Positions 46,801 through 58,123 of a DNA stretch of 64,000 nt are shown in pieces; position 1 is the stretch's first letter; each line of letters starts with the position of its first letter. A program made the translations under genes and the position numbers. A model generated the notes under the pieces. It was not told the DNA's origin. It saw only the letters and a program-made list of their open reading frames with translations, and did no database searches. The stretch spans positions 124,001 to 188,000 of the forward strand of contig JAGFNQ010001634.1 of the NCBI GenBank assembly GCA_024364735.1, in the 5' to 3' direction. This DNA comes from Boesenbergia rotunda. Its lineage: Eukaryota > Streptophyta > Magnoliopsida > Zingiberales > Zingiberaceae.

Positions 46801-49531
46801 GAGTGAGCTTATCTGCATGCTAGATGCCTATCAGGGATATCACCAAGTCCCATTGTTCCCGGACGACCAAGAGAAGGTCAGTTTTGTCACGGCCGAAGGT
46901 ACTTATTGTTACACGGTTATGCCCTTCGGACTCAAGAATGCCGGAGCGACTTATCAGAGGTTGATGAACAAGGTTTTCAAGGAGCAGCTCGGGAGGAATG
47001 TAGAGGTGTATGTGGATGACATCCTCATCAAGTCCCTCCGAGCTGCCGACCTGATAACAGATGTGCAAGAGACTTGCTGTACTCTCCAGAGGTATGACCT
47101 TAAACTCAATCCGACCAAATGCTTGTTTGGAGCCAAGAGTGGTAAGTTCCTCGGATACATCCTGACCGAACGGGGGATAGAGGCTAATCCCGGCAAGGTG
47201 AAAGCTCTACTGGACATGCCTCCGCCCAGAAGCCTCAAGGAAGTCCAACGCTTGACGGGAAGGATCACATCCTTATCCCGATTCATCTCCCGGTCAGCTG
47301 ATAGAAGTCTGCCATTCTTCAAGATCCTGCGTAAGGCCTCCAAGTTCCAGTGGGATGCCGAGTGTGATCAAGTCTTTGAAGAACTGAAGACTTACTTGGT
47401 CATCCTGCCGATACTAGCTAAGCCTGAGGAAGGAGAGCACTTGTATGTTTATTTATCTGCTACTGAGGGAGCTGTGAGCGCCGTGCTTGTAACCCAGAAG
47501 GAGGCTGAGCAACAACTGGTCTACTTCTTTGGACACCTACTTAAAGAAGCCGAGTGTAGATACACTACACTCGAGAAGTTAGCTTATGTCCTTGTGTTGA
47601 TGGCTCGGAGACTACGACCATACTTTTTGGCTCATCCTATCCGAGTGCTGACCAATAGCACACTCGGGAAGGTGTTGATCAACCCTGAAGTCTCAGGTCG
47701 GATGGTTAAATGGACAACCGAACTGAGTGAGTATGATATCCAGTACCAACCCCGAACCGCAATCAAAGCTCAGGCCTTGGCTGATTTCCTGAGTGAGCTC
47801 CATGCAAAGGAAGAAGAAGGAATATGGAAGATCTATGTGGATGGGTCGGCCACTCGGGCAGGGAGTGGCGTGGGGGTCTTACTGTTGTCTCCCAAGGGAG
47901 ACCCCCTTCATCTGGCGGTGCGCCTAGAGTGTCAGGCCACCAATAACCAAGCAGAGTACGAAGCTCTCCTGGCAGGCCTGCAAGCTGCCAAGCACGTCGG
48001 GGCCACTCGGGTCATCCTGCACTCGGACTCTCAACTGGTAACTCGGCAGGTGGCGGGGCAGTTTGAGATAAATGATGAGAAGCTACAAGCTTATGTGGAG
48101 GCCTACCAACAGTTACAGGCAGAGTTTCAAGAAGTTCAGATCTTGCAGATTCTCCGAGGAGACAATGTCAAGGCGGACGAATTGGGTAGGCTGGCCAGCT
48201 CAGTCCGTCCGTGGGTCCTCCCCAAGCCTTCTCCTCAAATCATGCTGGTAGCCCAAGTTGAAAGAGAAACCGAAATGGAAATAGAAGGGGACTGGAGAGC
48301 CCCATTCATCGCCTATCTGAAGGAGGGAACTCTCCCAGATCATCCCGAGCAGGCCCGGATACTAAAGATAAGAGCAGCCAGATTCACTCTGATAGGAGAC
48401 ACGTTATACAAACGGGCCTTCTCCCGACCTCTACTCAGATGTTTGGGAGAAGAAGAGGCAGACTACGTGCTACGAGAAGTACACTTGGGGTCCTGCGGTA
48501 ACCACTCAGGAGGTCGGTCTATGGCGAGGAAGGTCCTGCTAGCCGGTTATTTTTGGCCTACCTTACAGAAAGATGCTCAGAAGCTAGTCCTCTCCTGCCT
48601 TTCTTGTCAGAAGTATCAAAATTTATCACACCGACCAGTCGAGATACTGCGGACGTCCACTGTATCATGTCCCTTTGATCAGTGGGGCATGGATATAGTA
48701 GGACCCTTCCCCAGGGCAGCCGGTCAAAAGAAATTCCTGTTGGTGGCAGTAGACTACTTCTCCAAGTGGATCGAAGCAAAAGCCCTGACTCGGATCACCG
48801 AGCAAGCAGTGAAGAAATTCCTTTAGCAGAACATTCTCTGCCGATATGGCATACCCCACAAGCTGGTATCAGACAATGGTCGACAGTTTCAAGGTCGGAT
48901 GATCAGAGAGTGGTGCAAGGAATTTGGAATCAAACAGGCCTTCACTTCAGTGGCCTATCCCCAGAGTAACGGCCAGGCCGAAGTAGCTAACAGAGAGATT
49001 CTGAAAGGGCTCAGAGCTAAGTTAGACCAGGTCGGTGGGTCTTGGGTGGACGAGCTGCCTGGTGTTCTGTGGGCTCTTCGGACCACCCCCAAAGAAGGGT
49101 CAGGATGCACTCCCTTCCAGTTAGTATACGGTAGTGAAGCTGTGGTCCCCATGGAGGTCGGCTGTGAGTCGGACAGAAGACATCTGTACGGGGAAGACAA
49201 TGCGGAGAAAAGACGGGCGGAGCTAGATCTGATTGAGGAGGTCCGGGCCAAGGCTGCAATTTGCATGACCGCTTACCAACAAAGAATGCGGCGCCAATAC
49301 AACCAGAAGGTTATACCCCGAAGTTTCCAAGTAGGGGACAAGGTATGGAAAAGAATCAAGCCAGTTGGAGAAGTAGGCAAGCTGGAGCCTCAGTGGAGTG
49401 GCCCTTTTCTGGTGATTAAGGCATTGGGGTCAGGAGCTTATTATTTGCAAGACGCTCAAGGGAAGCAGCTCGGAAGACCCTGGAGTGCAGTGCACCTACG
49501 ATTGTATCGAGAGGAGAGTGGAGAGCAATGA
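46769..49531 (+). pseudogene. GY1 pol: RT, two RNase H domains, integrase (one stop)
   Basis: One frame open apart from TAG at 48824-48826. RT: DAYQGYHQVPLF, VMPFGLKNAGATYQRLMN and catalytic YVDD at 47009-47020. First RNase H: WDAECDQVFEELKTYLV to DYQIQYQP-type end. Second, archaeal-type RNase H: IYVDGSATRAGSGVGVLL, NNQAEYEALLAGLQAA, ILHSDSQLVT. Integrase: a Cys-Cys zinc pair in LVLSCLSCQKYQ, DIVGPFPRAAGQKKFLLVAV with the first Asp, LVSDNGRQFQG with the second, and SNGQAEVANREILKGL with the Glu. Two RNase H domains are the mark of the Tat lineage. It copies the element and inserts it into DNA. Confidence 0.9.
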
Positions 49532-50311
49532 TTCTTGTAATTGTACTCAGATAATATGATAACGAGAACGCCGACCTCCGAAAAACAGTCCTGGCAAGTT
49601 ATAAGTGGGCACGTTCCCACGCACCCACCGGACTCGGTGCCCGGGCGGGTGTGGCAATCCACGCTCGGCTAGGGTAAGTTGGACGGTGTCCAGACTCTTG
49701 CTAAGGCAAGTTATAAGTGGGCACGTTCCCACGCACCCACCGGACTCGGCGCCGATCGGGCGTGGCGTTCCACGTCCGGTCGGGCCCGGGTGGGCGTGGC
49801 AATCCACGATCGGCTAGGGTAAGTCGGACGGTGTCCAGACTCTTGCTAAGGCAAGTTATAAGTGTTGGGACCGGTAGACGAGCTAGGGGGGTGATTAGCT
49901 CCGATTCGCTTGTAGATGATTTGTCGCGGCGGAAGACTTCAAGCAATCGCTAACACAAGGATTTACTTGGTATCCACCCCGGTCGGGTGACTAATCCAAG
50001 GATCCACTCTCCTCACACTCTCATGCACTATGAAAGTCTCCTTCTTGAGGTGGAGAAACCTCTTACAAGCTTGTTACAAAGATACAACAAGAACAAAGGA
50101 AATACAAAGAAAATCTTACAAGATTTACAAGTAAGCTCACACTTTGCTTTCCTTGCTATCTTCAAGCTTGTGATTGCCTCTTGGACCTTGGAAATGCAAC
50201 AGCACTAAGCTCCAAGGCTTCCCTTGAAATGGCAATGAAGTTGGAGAAGAAGAGGAGAAGAACTGCGGCTTCAAACCTGCGCGAAAGTCCTTATACCCGA
50301 CGCCTAGGGTT

Positions 50312-50631
50312 TGGTAATCGATTACCCAATCGATTACCACGTAGGATTTAGCCGTTCAACGGCTAGTTTTCGAACGGTAATCGATTAGCCAATCGATTAC
50401 CCGTGCCCTGAATCGATTACCCAATCGATTCAGAGCTTCTCTGTTCTCTCGCGCAAACTCTGTGATCGATTACCCCAATCGATCAAGAGACACCTTAATC
50501 GATTACCCAATCGATTAAGGGAAGGCTGAATCGATTACCCAATCGATTCAGCCACCCTCTGTCCTCTAGCGCAAACTTCCTTAATCGATCCACTGATCGA
50601 TTCACTCAATCGATTACCCAATCGATTGAGT
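50312..50631. repeat. Hairpin array, AATCGATT type, LTR H
   Basis: Six clear hairpins with loop ACCC (once AGCC) and core AATCGATT in both arms; outer arms differ but always pair: TGGT/ACCA at 50312-50339, CTG/CAG at 50408-50433, CCTT/AAGG at 50493-50520, GGCTG/CAGCC at 50524-50553, ACTC/GAGT at 50604-50631, and GGT/ACC near 50380-50402. Two decayed copies lie between. Confidence 0.95.
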
Positions 50632-50799
50632 CCAACCTAACTTGTTTCCACAAGTCTAGGATCCCCTACCAAGTGTCCAGTCAACCCCGTTGACCAACCT
50701 GGATTTCTACTGCCTAGCTCCCAGCTCGGACTTAACCTGGTTCCCAACCAGATTCGCCTAACCCTCGAGTTAGGTCTAGTCTCTCGGTAGACTTCCACC

Positions 50800-51240
50800 T
50801 TGCCAGTATGCGATCTCCCCGATCCATCTGGACTTCACTTAGTCCCACTAGGTCTTTTCCCTTGCCAGCGTACGATCTCCCCGATCTACCTGGACTTCAC
50901 CTAGTCCCACTAGGTGTGCCTAGTCCCACTAGGTCTTTTGCCATGCCAGCGTACTATCTCCCCGATCTACCTGGACTTCACCTAGTCCCACTAGGTCTTT
51001 TGCCATGCCAGCGTACGATCTCCCCGATCTACCTGGACTTCACCTAGTCCCACTAGGTGTGCCTAGTCCCACTAGCTCTTCTGCCATGCCAGCGTACGAT
51101 CTCCCTGATCTACCTTGACTTCACCTAGTCCCACTAGGTGTGCCTAGTCCCACTAGGTCTTTTGCCATGCCAGCGTACGATCTCCCCGATCTACCTGGAC
51201 TTCACCTAGTCCCACTAGGTCTTTTGCCAGTCAAGCCTCC
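50800..51240. repeat. Second tandem array of LTR H
   Basis: Units of about 60-85 bp containing GCCAGCGTACGATCTCCC, CGATCTACCTGGACTTC and the hairpin CACCTAGT-CCC-ACTAGGTG (50898-50916). Six copies, some lacking the TGCCTAGTCCCACTAGGT part. Confidence 0.9.
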
Positions 51241-52217
51241 AGTCAACCTTGACCCACTTGACTCACACATCACGACCACTCAAACATCATTATCAAACAT
51301 CGAAACATACGACCATTCCATTTGCTTTCCAAGCTTACCAGACCTAAGCTCACCCGAGCTTAGTCAAACTAGGTCAACCCTGACCTAAACAAGATTGCAC
51401 CAACAATAAGTGGGCACGTTCCCACGCACCCACCGGACTCGGCGCCGATCGGGCGTGGCGTTCCACGTTCGGTCGGGCCCGGGCGGGGGTGGCAATCCAC
51501 GCTCAGCTAGGGTAAGTCGGACGGTGTCCAGACTCTTGCTGAGGCAAGTTATAAGTGGGCACGTTCCCACGCACCCACCGGACTCGGCGCCGATCGGGCG
51601 TGGCGTTCCACGTTCGGTCGGGCCCGGGCGGCCGTGGCAATCCACGCTAGGCTAGGGTAAGTCAGACGGTGTCCAGACTTTTGCTAAGGCAAGTTATAAG
51701 TGGGCACGTTCCCACGCACCCACCGGACTCGGCGCCGATCGGGCGTGGCGTTCCACGTTCGGTCGGGCTCGGGCGGGCGTGGCAATCCACGCTCGGCTAG
51801 GGTAAGTCGGACGGTGTCCAGGCTCTTGCTCAGGGAGAATATGAAATGACACCTTGCCGCAATATCTATGGCCGGGGCGTGGCTTCCCACGTTCTGAGAG
51901 ACAAAAGAAATAGTATGTCAGCTTGGTAAGGCTGAACTGGTCAAACAGGAGTACACGACCTAACTCGATTCTACCGTGAAGGTTGACCCGTTGGAAATAA
52001 GCTAGAACGCTAAGTCAGGGTATCAATCTGACCGAGCGTCATCGTCGAGTCAGGGTATCAACCCGACCCAGCAACATACCCGAATCTGGGTAACGACCCG
52101 ATCGAACGGCTAAGGGCGCAAATATCCCGAGTGTCTGACACTTAGAAAAATTTTCTACTCGGCATGGAGAATCAAACTAAGGGGGACGGTATGAGCGGCC
52201 CGAACCATCAACACTTA

Positions 52218-52763
52218 GGCTACGTTTGGTAGGGGGTAATGTAATCTGGTCTGTAATGTAATCAAGTTTGTAATGTAATGTAATGTAATTTTGATTACAT
52301 TGTTATATTTGGTAATGAGTTGTATGTAATCATTGATAACCATTACAAGTTGGATTCTTTTGTTTGGTGAGGGGCAATCCATCCTGTAATGTAATCAAGA
52401 TTGACGACTGACGACCGTCGCCGGGCGGCCGGTGACCATTGACCGGCCGGCGAACGCCGACGACCGCCGCCGACCAGCGGCCGGCCGACGGCGGTGGTCG
52501 CCGGCGGCCGGCCGGCGGCGACCAACGACTGTCACCGCGGCCCGACCGACGACTGTCGCCGCCCGACCGACGACTTTACAAGCTGTAATGTAATCCAGAT
52601 TACGGAGGTTTTGGTTTGTAATCCAGATTACAAATCATCAACCTCTTTTGTAATCGAGATTACATTACATTACAATCTTAAAGTGATTCCAAACAAAGGA
52701 ATCCAACTTGTAATGTAATCTCGATTACATTACAGGGTGGATTACACCCTACCAAACGCAGCC
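52218..52763. mobile_element. PIF/Harbinger (Tourist-like) MITE, 546 bp
   Basis: Terminal inverted repeats GGCTACGTTTGGTAGGG and CCCTACCAAACGCAGCC pair at 16 of 17 positions. The flanks repeat TTA (52215-52217, 52764-52766), the Harbinger target. Inside the ends, TAATGTAATC words are repeated in both orientations. The core at 52400-52575 is very GC-rich, built of CGACGACCGCCGCC and GGCGGCCGG. Non-coding. Confidence 0.85.
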
Positions 52764-53040
52764 TTAGTAAGAATTCGCGGTGTAATTCTAACGTCGGCCC
52801 TCGAAGAGTAGGTCGGGCACGCCGAGTGGATGGTACTTAACAAAAATCTCAAGCATCGTAAATAAACAAGTACAGTGTTAGGACGGGTTAAGTAAAGGCA
52901 TGACAAGTTAGCGTAACTAAGAAAAGGCCCGTGGCCTATACAAAATTAAGCCCCGAGGGCCGAGTCAACCTAAAACATTGCAAGCTTTCTAAGGCCCGAA
53001 GGCCGAGTTACTGCAAAACAACAGAAGGTGGAAATCTAAG

Positions 53041-55428
53041 CTAAGTGAACGGGGGGAAGACATCTTTAGGAATCGATGCCTTGATCCGCCTCGGCTTCAC
53101 TGCGTTGGGTGGAAGGTCGGCAGGAAGGTGGCCGGCTTCGGTCAGCTGTTGGATGGCGCCCTTCACGCCGTACAGAATCATGCCACCGATTCGCTCCGCC
53201 ACTTGGTTGAGGAAGGAGTCCGACTGAATGTAAGCCAGGCGGGCTGCTTCAATTTGCGCGGACTCACCTGACTTGTAGTCCTCTATCTCCTTCTTGAGCC
53301 GAGCAAGCTCATTGTCCTTCCCTTGAATGGTGGCCTCCCGAGCAGATAGCTGTTTCTCTTTGCCAACTAGCTGAGCTTCAAGACCTTGGAAGGCCTCTTG
53401 TTGGGCGGCTAGCTCCGTCTCCTTGTTTTTCAGAGCAAGTTGAGTCTGATGGTGAGCGGCGCCCGATTCCTTGAGTTGCCGTTGAAGACCCTTGGCCTCT
53501 GCAGTTTTCTTGTCTAGGTCAGAGTGGGCTCGGGTGTTCCGGGTCTGGAGAATCTTATTCTCGCCCTCTAGATGGGCCACCCGGTTGGACAGTCGCTCCA
53601 TCTCCACGGCGGCTTGGGCCATTGTCCGTTGCTCTTCCTCTGAGCGGGCCTCCAACTCCGATATGTGCGACCTCAACGCAGTTATTTCCGAGTGTAGTTG
53701 GTCCATGCCCTCATCGCCTGGAGGAAGGGCGCATCGAGCCAACTTAGCCTCCAGCTCCCTTGCCCTTCTTTCGACCGCCCGACGCTCCCTAGTGTTGGTA
53801 ACCAGCGCCTGGCCAACCGCGTGACTCATGGCCCAATGCTACAAAATGATGTGAAGGGTATAAGGGTAAGTATACGCAACCGAACACAGGGAGAGTATAC
53901 CTGAGTCGCTTCCAAGAAGAAGTGGTCAGCCAAACTAACGGAGTCCATCGTGAAGGGCGCAGTCCAGCCTTGATCCCAGCCCGAGACCAGTTGGCCGTGT
54001 AGATTAAGTGGCTGAGGCTGGACTACCGGGGTCAGAGCAGTTGCCGAAGGGACCTGGACCTCCACCGCAGACCTCGGGGGTGAATGAATGGACAAGAGAG
54101 CCTCCACGGCGTCGACGGTGGCAGTGCTCGCTAGAGGGGCCCTGAAAGATGGCGCGGTGCCCGAGGTCGATGCTCCAGATGGGGGCACTATTGAGGGAGG
54201 AGCCTGAGCTCCGAGCGAGGCGTGGACGAAGCCGAACCACGAGTGCTGGATCGGGGAGGAGCCGGACTCGGAGCCGGTGCCCGAGTGCTGAGCAAAGCTC
54301 GGTCGGGGCGAGAAGGCACTGCGACTTGACCCCCCGAGGCTGGTGTTGGAGGTGAAGGCGTACCCGAGGGGAGGACCAGCCGGCGGCGCTTCCTGACCAA
54401 GCTAGCAGGAGCTGCCTGTTCCGTCTCCTCTTCTTCTTCTTCCTCTACCTGAGTGGATGTCCCCTCGCCCACCACTCGGGTTGCTACCCCAGAACCCCTA
54501 GCCGGAAGAACCTCTTCCGGGTTGTCTTCTACAGTTTCAAGTTGCTCGGGGGCTGGTGCAATGTTTACTGGCGGTATCGCCCGATCAGCCGCCAGCCGGG
54601 CGACCAAAGCCTCCATGGCTTCTTCCTCCCGATCCAATACGGCATCAACCCGAGCGCTATACATGATCTCGGCTGCACAAGAGAAAGAGTTTTAGTTAGC
54701 ATTAACAAACCTACAAATTGAATAGGGACTTACCGAGGGTGCCAGGTAGTTCCGCTGGGACTTGGCTCAGCCGGAAGAGATATAGCATACCCTCGATCAG
54801 TAGCTTGCCCGCGTGGTATCGGGCTCCCCCGAGCTTGGAGAAGGCAGATCGATAGCCCGGGTCCGAGCGAAGATTCTTAGGCAGCTGAGGGTGATTGGGC
54901 AGGTCTTCTACCCACACAGTAGGCTAGTTCGGTGGGGGGGGGGGGGGTTGACTGGATATAGAAGAAATGAGACTTCCAACCTTTATTGGACGAAGGGACC
55001 TTCTCTAAGAAGGCCGAGTTAATGCGAGCTTGGAAATAGAAATTCCCGGGCTCTTGTTTCTTAAGATAATAGAAATAGTGGAACACCCGAGGTTCCAGGA
55101 GGACTTTATGAGCAGTGAAGATGATCACGGTACCGCACAAGATTCTAATCGAGTTGGGGGCTAATTGGGACAAGGACACCTGGAAGTATCGACAGACTTC
55201 GCGGAAGAAGGGATGTAGGGAAAAGCGTAGGCTGGCTAACAGTTGGTCGGAGAAGACGGTGAAGTAACTTAAGGGGGGTTCATGTGGCCGACCCCGCCGG
55301 TCGGGAAGGGCCATTGCGTGGTTTTCGGGGATCAGATAATCTATGCGCAAGGTTTCTAACTGACCTAGGGATAGGGAAGAACGGGTTGATAGATACCATG
55401 GCTCGGGTGGCACGGACGATTCGGCCAT
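53041..55428 (-). pseudogene. Antisense spliced ORF of GY1
   Basis: The ATG at 55428 gives MAESSVPPEPWYLSTRSSLS, with LLASLRFSLHPFFREVCRYF, VSLSQLAPNSIRILCG: the Transposase_28 domain. A poly-G run near 54930-54945 shifts the frame. Exon 1 ends at 54734 (donor CG/GTAAGT); exon 2 starts at 54672 after TTGTGCAG and holds ARVDAVLDREEEAMEALVAR, then a low-complexity acidic and Pro-rich stretch with one frameshift near 54200, ending FFLEATQ at 53901 (AG/GTATAC). Exon 3 (53838-53041) reads NTRERRAVERRARELEAKLA and HISELEARSEEEQRTMAQAA, a long coiled coil. Introns are 61 and 62 bp. Function unknown. The 52767-53040 stretch downstream has no gene. Confidence 0.75.
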
Positions 55429-55620
55429 CGAGACGAAATCAGAAAAGGTACAGCAAAGACTCGGCAGGAGAAAGAAATACCTAAAAACAAAGTTCGTCGG
55501 AAACACCGTTTGCGGGAAACACTGCTTGCCGGAGTTGAGGAGGTCGGGCGGCGGAGATCGGACGAAAGTCAAAGGAAGGGCAGAGGTCGGGATAAAAGGG
55601 GATAAAATGAGGTGTTGGAC

Positions 55621-55629
55621 CTATTTATA
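55621..55629 (-). promoter_or_regulatory. TATA box of the GY1 antisense ORF
   Basis: TATAAATAG on the minus strand, about 195 bp upstream of the ATG at 55428; GY2 has a similar box at the same relative position. Confidence 0.55.
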
Positions 55630-55965
55630 CAGCAGGTGAAATCAGGAGGACCATTAGATGGAGGAAAGGAAAATGGCGGGGTGAAATCCCCGCCGTCCGA
55701 TCCCTATCATTTCCCAGACCTCGAAGCTTCGTTCGAATGCCGCACAAGCCATGCCGGTGACGCTTCGCTGCCAGAGGTCTCCAGTCGGGAGATGACACGT
55801 GGCCTCGCATTAATGGGGATTTGATGGAAGATCCGGCATATAAGGAAGAAGATTAAGAGTATGATGTGACGCGTAGGAAAGCGAGAAAGAGGTCTGTCGA
55901 CCGAGCCAGAAGCCTAGTCAGTCGGACTAAGCGCCTCCTTCGACTAGACTTGAGAGGAAGGCTTG

Positions 55966-56711
55966 TGATCCGGGTTGATGATTTTTTAAAAGGATCGGTG
56001 GCTCGGTCGAGTCGAGTTCGATTTCCGCTCTAAGCCGGGAGTGGTTAAGTCGGGTCAAGGTCGACCCGAGGTCTGGCACTCGGGGCCGGGCACTCGGGGT
56101 CGGCCACCCGAGGTCTGGCACTCGGGGTCGGCCACCCGAGGTCCGGCACTCGGGGCCGGTCACCCGAGATCGGTCACTCGAGGTCGGACACTCGGGGTCG
56201 GTCACCCGAGATCAGTCACTCGAGGTCGGGCACTCGGGGTTGGTCACCCAGGGTCGGGCAGTAGGGATCGATTGAACAATCATAGCTCGTTCTCATCAGT
56301 AATGAGGTGGCAGCCCCTCGACATAATCATTACCTGGCAGAGCCATCCAGAGTTAATGAGGAACTGAAGAGACAGTTTATACAGGGTGTCAGGCGGCTGT
56401 GGCAGTCTCACAGCATTAATACTGCTGTCACTGGTATGATTTATCAACTGATCATTTCTTAATAAGATAGGACGGCTCTGACATAGCAGAGTGTTTCCCT
56501 TCTCCTATATAAACCCCCCTTTGTGCTCTAGAGAGGGGATTGCTGTCATTTTGCAACCACCCCGCCACCTTGTGAGTTCCATTTTGGTCCGAGCCGAGTG
56601 ACTTAAGCTCGACTCCTATTCAGTCCGAGTCTGACCCCTCGTGCTACAGTAAATCGAGTCGTCTTGGTCAGATCTAATCATCCAAGTGAGAATCGATTTT
56701 CGCTTGCCACA
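55966..56711 (+). repeat. 3' LTR of gypsy element GY1
   Basis: It follows a purine tract (GAGAGGAAGGC, 55952-55962), starts TGATCCGGGTTG and ends CGCTTGCCACA. An array of CACTCGGGGTCGG and CACCCGAGGTC words lies at 56060-56260. TATATAAA occurs at 56505-56513. The flanking bases do not match those left of the 5' LTR, so either the ends are off by a few bases or the element is recombinant. Confidence 0.7.
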
Positions 56712-57287
56712 TGATAACATACTATTTCTTCTTCTCATTTTCTCCTTTCAGTTTCTCCTCTGACAGAGCTATGGCAGCTGGCGTCGGTTGCAAGTGAAGG
56801 TGGCAGCTCCACGTCTTCGGAGAAAGGATTACTGGGCTGAATGCGGCGAGGACAAGCGACCTACGACAGCGGCATGACGCGCGAGCGCGCTCAGGGAGTT
56901 GCAGCCTCGACGGTTATAATTGAGTTGCGATCGGTGGCCGTCGTGGATGCATGTAACAATCGAATCGAGTGTATATAAAAATGTCACGTCATTCTTGGAT
57001 TTCTGATTAAAAACTTAACGTGGTGTATCATTGCTCTTTTCCCGTTGAATGACGTAATGCTGGCGTAAGTCTCAAAACAACGCTCGTAATTTATAATTAT
57101 TTATAAATTATAATTATTTTCGTAATGCTGACTTAATGCTGCCGTAATGCTGTCGTTAATATGTAAATTTATAATTATTTTCGTATAGAAAATCAAAACA
57201 ACGCTCTTAATTTTTATTGGCCAATAGTGTAAAGCCGGCCCTTTTGATTTGTTTAATATAAAAAAGGCACTCTACCTATCCATCCCT
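56712..57287. other. Unassigned spacer
   Basis: No gene seen. 57070-57210 holds AT palindromes (ATTTATAATTATTTATAAAT) and a repeated AAAACAACGCTC word. Confidence 0.6.
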
Positions 57288-57296
57288 TTAAAATAC

Positions 57297-57675
57297 GACG
57301 CCGGATCCTCTGTTCCGGGACAGGCCCCTATCCCGGGGTCCCGCTCATCGGCGATCGTCGACGAGTCGTCCGATAGAGATCGGACACTACTAATAATTTT
57401 CGATCGTCGTCCCGAATAAGACGATATCCTCAGAGAATGACGAATCGGTCGGAAACGTCGCATTGCAATCTCGTCGGATTCGACAGTGAATACGACAACA
57501 TCACAATTGCGGCGATATCCGACGGGTTCACCGTACCCCCCAGGGTATAATTTTGTTCGGGACGGCGCCGGAGACCGTTGATGGTGTCCGATCGTTGATC
57601 TGACGGCTCGCCGACGATCGCCGACGAGCGGGACAGAGGGACAGAGGTCAGATCCGGGACAGAGGATCTGACCTC
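57297..57675. mobile_element. Mutator-like MITE, copy 1 (379 bp)
   Basis: Flanked by a 9-bp duplication TTAAAATAC (57288-57296, 57676-57684). The ends carry GGATCCTCTGTTCCGGGAC and, in reverse, AGATCCTCTGTCCCGGA. The inside is GC-rich with CGATCGTCGACGAGTCG and ATTGCGGCGAT. Related to copy 2. Confidence 0.85.
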
Positions 57676-57745
57676 TTAAAATACACAATTACGACACGTA
57701 CTTATAGAATCGCTACACGTCAAAGAGAGAAGGGAAGTAAATTGC

Positions 57746-58123
57746 AAACGGGATCCTCTGTCCCAAGAATCCCTGTCCCGCCTGTCCCGTACTCGTCGGC
57801 GATGGTCGACGAGTCGTCCGATCGACAATCGGACACCACCAATAATTTTTTATTGTCGTCCCGAATCAAACGATATCTTGGGATAATGGTAAATCGGTCG
57901 AAATCGTCACATTACAATCTCGTCGGATTTGACGGTGAATATGACGAGATCGTGATTGCGGCGATCCCCAACGGGTTCACCGTACCCCTCAGGGTATAGT
58001 TTTGTTTGGGGCGGCAGCCGGAGGCCGCCGATGATGTCGATCGACGATCAGATGACTCGCCGACCATCACCGGTGATTGAGATAGAGAGACAGGGATGCT
58101 CTTTGGGACAGAGGATCCGTCTT
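57746..58123. mobile_element. Mutator-like MITE, copy 2 (378 bp)
   Basis: Flanked by a 10-bp duplication AGTAAATTGC (57736-57745, 58124-58133). The ends are AAACGGGATCCTCTGTCCC and, in reverse, AAGACGGATCCTCTGTCCC. Same orientation and same internal blocks as copy 1, 70 bp away. ORFs across it are shared family sequence, not a gene. Confidence 0.88.

Larger units (their letters stand above)
49863..51405 (-). repeat. Solo LTR H with ATCGAT hairpin array
   Basis: It starts TGTTGGGACCGGTAG and ends TTGCACCAACA, flanked by a perfect 5-bp duplication ATAAG (49858-49862, 51406-51410). The minus strand gives its sense: a tandem array (51240-50800), the hairpin array (50631-50312), then a TATA-like GGTATAAGG at about 50298-50290. 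No internal domain remains. It lies inside the third 145-bp unit of GY1, so it is younger than that array. Confidence 0.9.
49594..51835. repeat. 145-bp tandem array downstream of GY1 pol
   Basis: Units start GCAAGTTATAAGTGGGCACG at 49594, 49706, 49851, 51544 and 51689. Spacing is 145 bp, except that the first unit (112 bp) has an internal deletion; the third unit is split by solo LTR H. Each unit holds GGGCACGTTCCCACGC and GGCGTTCCACGT-type words. Tandem repeats between pol and the 3' LTR are common in Tat elements. The 51836-52214 stretch that follows has no gene. Confidence 0.9.

Noticed and set aside
49605..49953. Plus- and minus-strand frames with GTFPRTHRTR repeats
   Set aside because: They translate the 145-bp tandem array and recur with it at 51410-51655.
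57272..57999. Frames of 85-138 codons across the two MITEs
   Set aside because: They are confined to the Mutator-like MITEs, which are non-coding and GC-rich.
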